From NCBI RefSeq assembly GCF_964340395.1, contig NC_135549.1:7390001-7454000 (forward strand): a DNA stretch of 64,000 nucleotides. Reading direction: 5' to 3'. Of the stretch, positions 56,383-64,000 are shown one piece after another. Position numbers and translations under genes: made by a program. Origin of the DNA: Glandiceps talaboti. Lineage: Eukaryota; Hemichordata; Enteropneusta; Spengelidae. Position 1 is the stretch's first letter, and the number at the start of each line of letters is the position of its first letter. The notes under the pieces are model-generated. The model had not been told where the DNA came from, made no database searches, and saw only the letters and a list, made by a program, of their open reading frames with translations.

Positions 56383-58189
56383 GTTCACTGAAAACAAACA
56401 ATTAGCTTCACACTTTCAATCTCGTGTGATGATAAAGTGAACAGTATGGTACAAGACAAAACTTCAAAAAACAAAAAACAATTCAAAGTGGAACAGTCTT
56501 TAAACAAATACAACGCTGTGGAGGCTTGCCTCCATTTATAAAATATACAACACAACTATACAATCACTTTTACAATTTCTTTTCACGTCAACATTTGCAC
56601 GGCTCAAGACATGATGATATATCTACAAAATACTAACAATACAACTTTACATTAGCACCATATAGATAACAACAGTTTGCAAAAATAACTGAACATACAA
56701 AAATATTCTGATTTGGGATATAATAAAGTTTATAATAAGTATAACAGCTATATCTCTATAATAGTATACAAAAACAACAACAAATAATAACAAGGATGGA
56801 TTATGATGCAACATGGCTTCTATTTCAATCTCCTGTGAGTGATAGACTGGTGTTTTTCCTTTCACGTTAGTAGAGTTTGATAACCATGAACTATCCCTGT
56901 AGTGGTTGCATTGTGATAAAAGAGAAGCAATAACAGAAATATGTTGTGTAATATGGAATCAAGGTGATCGACCTTACTGAATCAAGCATGTGAAATATGT
57001 TGTGAACTAAGGAATTGGGGTGATCGACCTTACTGAATCAGGTCTGTTGATAAGTGACTGCTACAATGAAGAGTAACAAATCTTTACAACCAAGGTGTAT
57101 TACATTTACTACTTGTGTGTTTCTGTTGTGACTTAAAGCAAAGGATGTCAACTTATATACACATTTACAATGTAAAGTAACCTGTGAGTGATATAAGCTG
57201 AAAAGGTTTTACAAGCTGTAACACAAAACATAGTCAAACAAGTCTCTTGTTGCACCAAACCAAAACACTACTGGGTTTGTCTGCTGATGGACAGAATATG
57301 AACATAAGCTGTGTACCAAAAGGAACTCAATGATAAACGTTACCTTAGGTAACTATCTTTAGGTTTACTAGTCAAAACTTAGGGATCAATACCATAATCA
57401 TAGTTGACAAGGTTTAAACTTTAGTTTAAAAATGTCATTTTGCATTCACCTGTGTACACCTGTATTAAGCATCATAATGGCTAGGTAGTCGAAATGATCA
57501 ATTACAACAAGGGGACAGCAGATTTCAAAGTCTATATTGTATAAATGTACAAACAAAAGTCTTAGTTAGTAGACAGACAGACAGACAGTACAAGTACACG
57601 GTAGTACTGTTGTTAATCAATACAAGGTGAAAACTAGGTTTCTGCAATCAGGTTTATAAGGGTATATACCATTTGTTTGTATTAACACTTCATATCAAAA
57701 TAAGCACTTTGAGAAGACATATACATTGGTACCAATGAGGAGTTTGTGTCAAAATTATGTTGATTGTAATCAATGACTTTTGCTGAATGTGTCTGTACTT
57801 GAGGCTATTCTATTACAAAGTTGACATTACAAAACTTATAATATGAATGACGTTTCTAAAATGCCATTTAAATGTGCTGTTTTTACTGAACTGTATGCCA
57901 GTACTGGACAATACTTATGGTATAACAATGCTTGGTCACATGTATTTATTTGGAATTCTAAAGATATAGTATGTCACCTGACTGGCATACCAATTCCAGT
58001 TGACAGACTCTTCAAATGACCATTCTTTTTTCCAGACCAGTTATCAAATAAGATATACTGTATACGTCAGACAGTGAGGTGATACTCAAAGTCCTTAATC
58101 CTCAAGCTACAGTAAAAATCCTGCCACTTTTGAAGAGGCTGTTGTCAGATCCAATCTTTGGCTGCATCTGTTGTAATCTGTTGTCACAA

Positions 58190-58495
58190 TCCATTTATGT
58201 CGTCATCACTGTCAGTGGTCATATTCATGGTGAGTGGTTATATTAGTCATTGCTGTTACCATCCACTCAATGGATATACTTGTTACTGTCATGGTCAGTG
58301 TCTGTACTAGTCATTGCTGTTACAATCCACTCAATGGATTTACAATTCACTGTCATGGTGAGTGGATGTACTAGTGGTTGTCACAACACACTCAATGAAT
58401 GTACTAGTCATTGTCATGGCAAGTGGATGTACTAGTCGTTGTCACAACACCTCAATGGATGTACTCGTCATTGTCATTGTCAGTGGCTGTACACC
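58190..58495. repeat. Minisatellite, 62-64 bp unit, about 4.7 copies
   Basis: Units contain 'gtactagtcattgctgttac' and 'atccactcaatgga' and 'gtcatggtcagtgg' variants, starting near 58183, 58247, 58311, 58375 and 58436. The array stops a few bases short of the TASOR-like stop codon, so it is probably in that gene's 3' UTR. Confidence 0.8.
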
Positions 58496-58503
58496 TTCAA
58501 TGT

Positions 58504-61500
58504 CTAATCATACTTAATATCATCAATATCCTTGATCTGCTTGATATTACCAGTGATGACGTGACGTAACAAATTAAATCTCATAATTCTAATGTTGGCA
58601 TACGACACAAGTTTCCGAATGTTGGGTATTTGATCAATGTTTGGAATGTCAATTTCCCGGACCAAGATAACTAGATCAATGCTGTCTAAGTCACTACCAT
58701 CTGCAATCAGGTGGATTGGATCAAATTCACTTCGATAAGTACTTGACATGACAGCCTACAAAATGACAAAATTCATATTATACATTTTTGTAGTTCCTGT
58801 CATTTAAAAAGGTCATTTGGTTAGTTTTAACACAAAGCATTGCTCACATCACCAAACACATCCATTACACACTCACCTCTAGATGTCGTTATAAGATTCC
58901 ATTTGAAGAATGTGTTTATAAATCATTTCTGCCATCAGCAGTAGCTATTCTGAATTCAGCTATGTAATAATTTTAATAACACCATTCTACTATTATGCTG
59001 TCTTTGTTTTTCATGTACATGTATATTAGTTATTTGTAGTATATCAATTTTAGTCATTTTTGTTTACGAGTCTGAAGACAATTTTCTCTGGTTTTATATG
59101 CAGACAAGAAAGTTTTTGAACTGAACTGAAATTGAATTGAATTGACTCTTAAGTTCTACTTCATTTGTGGTTTCTTAGTTTCTATAATTATATGTGTATT
59201 GTACTACACTGTTAGATCATGTAATATATTATTACACATGTACCACTCATTACTTCTTGCATTGGGTGTATGTATATATTGCACTGTAGTACAAAACCCA
59301 ATCTGAAGGCGGCGATCACTCGGAACAAAAACAAACGACACAAAACGACGGAAATAGAGGTAAATAAAACATTTAGCCGCTTTCACCACATCAGATTTTA
59401 ATCAGATTGTACAAAACCATGACTCATGATGACACAGTAACCATACTTGAAAACAAACAAACAAACAAACAAACAAACATACAAGCTTTCTGCAATGTAC
59501 ACATAATCATGTCAACATACTGTAGGCAGGCCTTCTTTGTGATAAACACATGTAATATTACCAGAACTCAATGAGAGTCAGGATGGATATTTAGGATATA
59601 TACACTTAATGCTTGTGGTGTTTTCTGCTTTGGTTTCACTTGCTTTGCTTGCTCAAGCATTTGTGTAAATACCTTGCATATGCAAGATGTTACACTGCCC
59701 TCCCGTGTCAAGACATTCTGTTATATAATTTCATGCAAGAAAAGAATCATTCATCCTTCTATGATTATTAGCTGGAATTGAGGTTTTGAGAAGTACATGA
59801 CAGAATATGATAAATTATGTATCTTGGATCATTTATAATTATAAGTACAGACTTAAGAATTATCGTGAATGAAAATGGAGACAAAAAAAAATTCCATTAG
59901 AGATGATGCTTGCAAACTACCACAACTGCTGTATTATTTTTCCCCCTTCCTTGGAGGATGATATTTAGGAATTCTACAGATGTGTTACATGTAGATGAAA
60001 GTGATTTTTACTCACCCTGACTTGGGAGCAGACTTTATCATTTCTGGGATCAAACACATAAAACTTGTACTCAATCTTTTCTTTGACTTCCTTGGCTTTA
60101 GTTTGAGTATCAGTTATAGTTTCAGATTTGGTGGTGGTTCTCAGTGCACTGGTCATTCTAGTAGTGTGTTCAGGTATTGGTTTCCATTTTTTACAAATGT
60201 TCTCTACAGGTGCTGTTCTTGCTGGCTGTGACGTTGTTCCTCTATTAGAACTTATACTTGGGGAACTTCTGACCTCTGACCTAGTTGTTACATTGGTGAC
60301 TGAATCATCAGAAGTACTACTGTCTTCACTATCAGTAGTATCTGTAGACGTATCACTTTCTGTATCTGTACTTTCATCACTGCTGTCAGATTTTTCTGCC
60401 TCCTTGTTTTCACTCTGATGGTCCTCACAAGTTGTGCCTTTCATTTCTCCATCATTGTCTTTTTTCTGCACTTCATCTTTTGGAGTTTGGTCCCTTCCAT
60501 TATCTCTCTTATTTTCATTTTTCAGACTTCTTTCCTCACTACTTTCACCAGATGACTGCTTTCCTTTTGTGCATGTCTCAGTGGCCGCCGCATCCCAATT
60601 TTTAAAAGCCACAATAGGTATCTTAGTTGTCATTTTCTTCTTGGTGGCAGGATCTATAATACTTCTCTGCTTTAAAGCTAGCTTGTCTGTTTTTCCAGCT
60701 CCCTTGCTTACTACATTCCATCGGCCATATGCATCTTTAGCAGTGTAACATGTTCGCACTGACATCTGTCTTGTCTGTGTGTCCTTTGTGATGGTACATT
60801 CTGGAACAGCTTTCCACTTGCTCTGAGTGCTTGAAACATTTTTGGATACTTTCTTGTTATTATGAGCATCTTGGGTACTATCACTCTTGGGTATTGTCCT
60901 CCACTTTGTGTCTGTAGCTAGATTTCCAATATAATGACAAGATGGCCTCCATTTAGTGGTAGGTACAGATTCAGTTGATTCCTTGCTAGTTTTCCCACTT
61001 TCAGTTTCTGAAGTAGTAGTACTTATACTTTCTGTAAGAGACTGCCATATGTTGAAAGTATTTTCAGGGGTCTCTGGGCGTCTTTCATTCTCCTGTGGTG
61101 TGTCCACATTATCAGGTCCAGTCACATCTGTAGAGTCAATATCCATGGTATTAACACTGTGACTCTCAGGATTAGACATGGGAGCAGCTCCCTCAACACT
61201 ACTGCTCTCAGATTCTACTGAGCACTCCTTGGTATCAGAGTTGCGACTCACTCGTTTCCACTTGGGTGATCCCCTACTGCTATGGTCTGATTCTTCAGAG
61301 TACTCCTTGGTGTCTGTATGACTCACTGGTTTCCATGTGGAAGTAGATCCATCACTACCTAAATCAGATTCCTTGGAGTAGTCCCTTACCATTGGTTTCC
61401 ATGTAGGAACAGTTCCCTCAGCACTACCACCATCAGAATCCATTGAATCAGCTTTGTGGGTAACTCTTTTCCACGTGGGAACAGTTCTTCCAGCATTACC

Positions 61501-64000
61501 ACTGTCAGATTCCAAACAGTAATCCTTGCTATCAGCTTTGTGACTCATTGGTTTCCACTTTGAAGCATATTCACTGTTACCACAGTTGGATTCCATTGAG
61601 TCGATCTTTATATCAGAATTATCACTCAATGGTCTCCATTTGGAAGTAACTGGCCCACTATTACTGTCAGATTCCAGTGAGCATTTCTTTGTCTCAGCTT
61701 TGCTACTGATGGGCTTCCACTTTGAAGCTGTTTCTACAACTCTACCATTATCAGATTCTGTTGTACTGTCTTTGGTGGTTTCAGGCAATGGTTTCCATAA
61801 ACTTGAAGGATCAGTGACATAAGTTCTCCCTGGTGTTTTCTTGCTGTATGACTGGATGCTGACTCTCTCCTCTGTTGTCTGCTTGCTGGTATCAGCTTCT
61901 TGTAGACTGGCACACTGGCGGATAAACATTAACTTCTCTTTTTCTTCCATAACATCAGTACTTTCAGATGCTGTCATGTAATCCTCTTCATCCGTAGCTC
62001 TTGGAATTTCAGAAAATGGTTTCCTTTTACTGGTAGTAGTATTTTGACTTGGCGATTTCCATGCACTCTCTAGTTTTGTACAACCTCCAGCGTCGGATGC
62101 ACCCTCCCAATTCTGACCAGTTGTCAACATAGTACTATTATAGTTCCTCCCAAATTCCCATCCACTGCCAGTGCCAGGCAGTCTCTTACTTGTAGAAGTT
62201 ATCCTACCAGGAGATTGGATGCTTGCAATTTCTCCTGCTGCTTTCCATTTGTTTTCTGTTTCTGTGATGCCACTATACTTGCAAGACGTCTGACTAAATT
62301 CTCTGTAGTACGTACTTTCATGAGATACTTTCTGTGTGCTGGTCCATGGTTGAAATGCATTTACTGTGGACTGTCTCCCACGGAATATTGGGTAACTGCA
62401 ATAACTGTCTTTGGTGCTAGCATATGTTGATGCAGGTGTTCCATAAGCACCGGTTTTATAACTACTGATATTTGCATCTTGGTATTCATTCTGACTTTTT
62501 CCATTTCTAGAAGTATCTGACATTGTCTTGTTAGATGTAGTTCCACTGTTTGTACTTTCAACTGTTGTGTTCTGACCAAACGGACTGTAAGACTGTGGTA
62601 CTGCTTTCCTGCTATCAGTTCTGCCTTGAGTCATATCAGAGGAGAAAGATCCGGCTTGGGACTTGGCAAGACTATCATGGTCTCCTTTATTTGTGTCATC
62701 TGTCATTCTTTTGTCGTTAGTGATGGTAATGCACACATTCTTAAACACTGAACTACCTTCATCACATGGTTTTTTAATGCCTTTGGTATCACTATTGTGC
62801 ACATCTGAACTTCGAAGTGTTATCTTTCTTAGTAGATCACTTTCTAAAATGCTGCATGCTCCTTTATTCTCTCTTTTTGGTTCGGGAACATCTTGAAATG
62901 TGGTTATAACCAATGACTTTTTGTCCTCTCGGAAAGTTTTAGACGGACTGTGTTCTCTTGGTTCAGGCGCCGGCCAAGTTCGTGGTGCTGCTCTTTTCAC
63001 TGCCTCTTCAGATTCAGGAACTGGTCTATGTGAGTCCCACTGTTTACTGGTTTCTATTTCATTATCGCTGTCATAAGAATGTCTCCTTTTCCTATTATAA
63101 CATTTCCTTCTGCTTTCTTCATCACCTGAATGCCGTCTGTTCCTGTAATAGGAATGACCAATTCCACTATGATCTGGTTCTACCTTCTTTCTGCTCCTGG
63201 GTTCTGATTCCAAAGAATTTCTACGAGAATAACTCCTGTATTTTTTGTCCTCAAAGCTTCCATGATACCGAGAACCACTGGATTCTTCACCTTGATATCT
63301 TTCAAACTTGGCACTTGACAATCCCCTATCAGTCTTTGACTTTGGACTTGCACTTCTGGCCCGTTCACATGTTGTTTTCCTTGTGGACTTTACAAATGTA
63401 CGTTGATCACTCTTCTTTCTGTCCGGACTGACAGACCTTGCTCTGCTATAGTTATCCCTGCTGAATGTGGTATCTCTGTGATGGCAATGGATGTTGTCAT
63501 ACCTTTCACGGCTTGTCAATTTCCCATCACTGCTTTGACCATGCTCCACATAAGAGTCATCACTTTGTCGTCGCCGTGAAGAATCAGAGCTTGAAGACCT
63601 TGTGACTTTACCGGTATACCCATCTTCAACTTTCTGATGTTGCACTTTATAATCCACATTCTTATGATAGGAAACATTCTCTAACAGATGATCAAGGGTT
63701 TTCTGCAAATTATCACTTGTTTTGGAGAATGTTTTTATGAGTGATGTAGTGGTTGGCATCTCTGGTGCTGTTGAATTGCCAGATATATTTCCCTTTGCAT
63801 GTGAGGCTGGCACAGTTCTCTGTACAGGTGAATGTAGCATACAATTCAGTGTATTTGAGGTTTCATTGACAATTGCATTCTTCATAGCCTCAACCAGCCG
63901 TTTCCCTGCCATTTTGCTTTTCTCTGGTTTGAGAGAAAGAGGCAGCAGCCCTTCCCTTGGTATGCTTGATTTCTCACAGAAAGTTCCCTCAGTACTGCTA
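58504..64000 (-). CDS. TASOR: TASOR-like protein (HUSH complex candidate), 3' part of gene
   Basis: Two exons seen: 64000-60016 (open through the window edge; at least 1328 codons, so the Met at 63912 is probably internal) and 58755-58504 with TAG, joined in phase 0 by GTGAGT...TAG. The long exon is Ser/Lys/Thr-rich: an Arg-Ser-rich part (about residues 105-300 counted from 63912), Trp-Lys-Pro repeats (about 700-915), and an acidic Ser/Asp/Thr tract (about 1115-1230). The C-terminus, KFYVFDPRNDKVC then FDPIHLI, LDSIDLVILVREIDIPNIDQ and IPNIRKL, follows the strand/helix pattern of the PIN-like domain of human TASOR (KFYI...C, LDKLLIII, IHKIPGLVTLKKL), from memory. Human TASOR also lies beside CCDC66 in opposite orientation. 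TASOR is the scaffold of HUSH, which silences retroelements through H3K9me3. The N-terminal pseudo-PARP and SPOC domains would lie right of the window. Unlike human, the protein stops soon after this domain. A real gene is near certain; the family name is moderate. Confidence 0.58.
58756..60015 (-). other. Last intron of the TASOR-like gene
   Basis: Bounded on minus by AGG|GTGAGT at 60016/60015 and TTTTGTAG|GCT at 58756/58755. It contains only AT-rich sequence and a short (AAAC)n run at 59452-59480. The small minus frame at 59204-59389 has no partner or domain. A further exon cannot be excluded but the phases already match. Confidence 0.7.
61170..61815 (-). repeat. TASOR: Coding tandem repeats with Trp-Lys-Pro core
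   Basis: About nine imperfect repeats of 22-30 residues inside the TASOR-like exon, each with W(K/R)(P/R)(I/V/M/L), then S/H-x-K/D-x-D, then a Ser-Asp-Gly cluster: SKWKPISSKAETKKCSLESD, SKWRPLSDNSDIKIDSMESN, SKWKPMSHKADSKDYCLESD, PTWKRVTHKADSMDSDGG, STWKPVSHTDTKEYSEESD, PKWKRVSRNSDTKECSVESE. Isolated W(K/R) copies continue toward the C-terminus (TKWRPSCH, TKWRTIPK, SKWKAVPE, KKWKPIPE). Confidence 0.9.

Larger units (their letters stand above)
55146..58503. other. Convergent 3' ends of properdin (+) and the TASOR-like gene (-)
   Basis: No coding exon supported. The left part is properdin 3' UTR up to about 55.7 kb; the right part is probably 3' UTR of the minus gene. It holds two small imperfect tandem duplications, 55938-56022 ('ggtgtaaatggtaatgatat' unit of about 42 bp) and 56935-57050 ('gtgatcgaccttactgaatc' unit of about 57 bp), a GATC run at 56181-56206, a short (AGAC)n at 57571-57587 and a 62-64 bp minisatellite at its right end. 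Confidence 0.6.

Noticed and set aside
59995-63431. Several plus-strand ORFs (up to 157 aa) over the TASOR-like exon
   Set aside because: Antisense shadows of a Ser/Lys-rich coding exon; Leu/Val/Phe-rich composition and no splice or domain support.

Overview
This is an AT-rich, intron-rich animal nuclear DNA window. It holds five protein genes with GT-AG introns, many microsatellites and minisatellites, small inverted-repeat transposons and decayed non-LTR retrotransposon tails. Gene content (a properdin with the full vertebrate domain order, one ERC gene, RAD52, CCDC66 and a probable TASOR) points to a marine invertebrate bilaterian. An invertebrate deuterostome (hemichordate, echinoderm or cephalochordate grade) is my best guess, but the species cannot be fixed from the sequence alone.

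Layout. 1-6062, minus strand: first coding exon of an ERC/ELKS/CAST active-zone scaffold gene, with its large first intron running off the left edge. 6063-6600: a short shared promoter. 6601-15841, plus: complete RAD52, 11 coding exons, 576 aa. 19506-38360, plus: complete CCDC66, 15 coding exons, 1005 aa. 38361-45754: gene-poor, repeat-rich DNA with at least two MITE-like elements. 45755-55145, plus: complete properdin (CFP), 10 coding exons, 460 aa. 58504-64000, minus: the 3' part of a long Ser/Lys-rich protein whose C-terminus resembles the PIN-like end of TASOR (HUSH complex); its large exon stays open through the right edge. All exon joins were checked by hand for GT-AG borders and reading phase, and three complete coding sequences sum to exact multiples of three.

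The genes do not form one pathway. The order matters: in human, RAD52 is head-to-head with ERC1 on 12p13, while ERC2, CCDC66 and TASOR lie together on 3p14. This window has ERC(-) RAD52(+) CCDC66(+) CFP(+) TASOR-like(-), which looks like the pre-duplication arrangement from which both human regions could come by reciprocal loss.

Most striking sequence features: a 50-bp minisatellite in RAD52 intron 2 that grew out of the exon 2/intron 2 boundary, so that about 15 extra copies of the 5' splice site follow the real one; a weaker case of the same kind after CCDC66 exon 12; an acidic Ser-Gly tail on properdin that looks like a glycosaminoglycan attachment region; and Trp-Lys-Pro tandem repeats in the TASOR-like protein.
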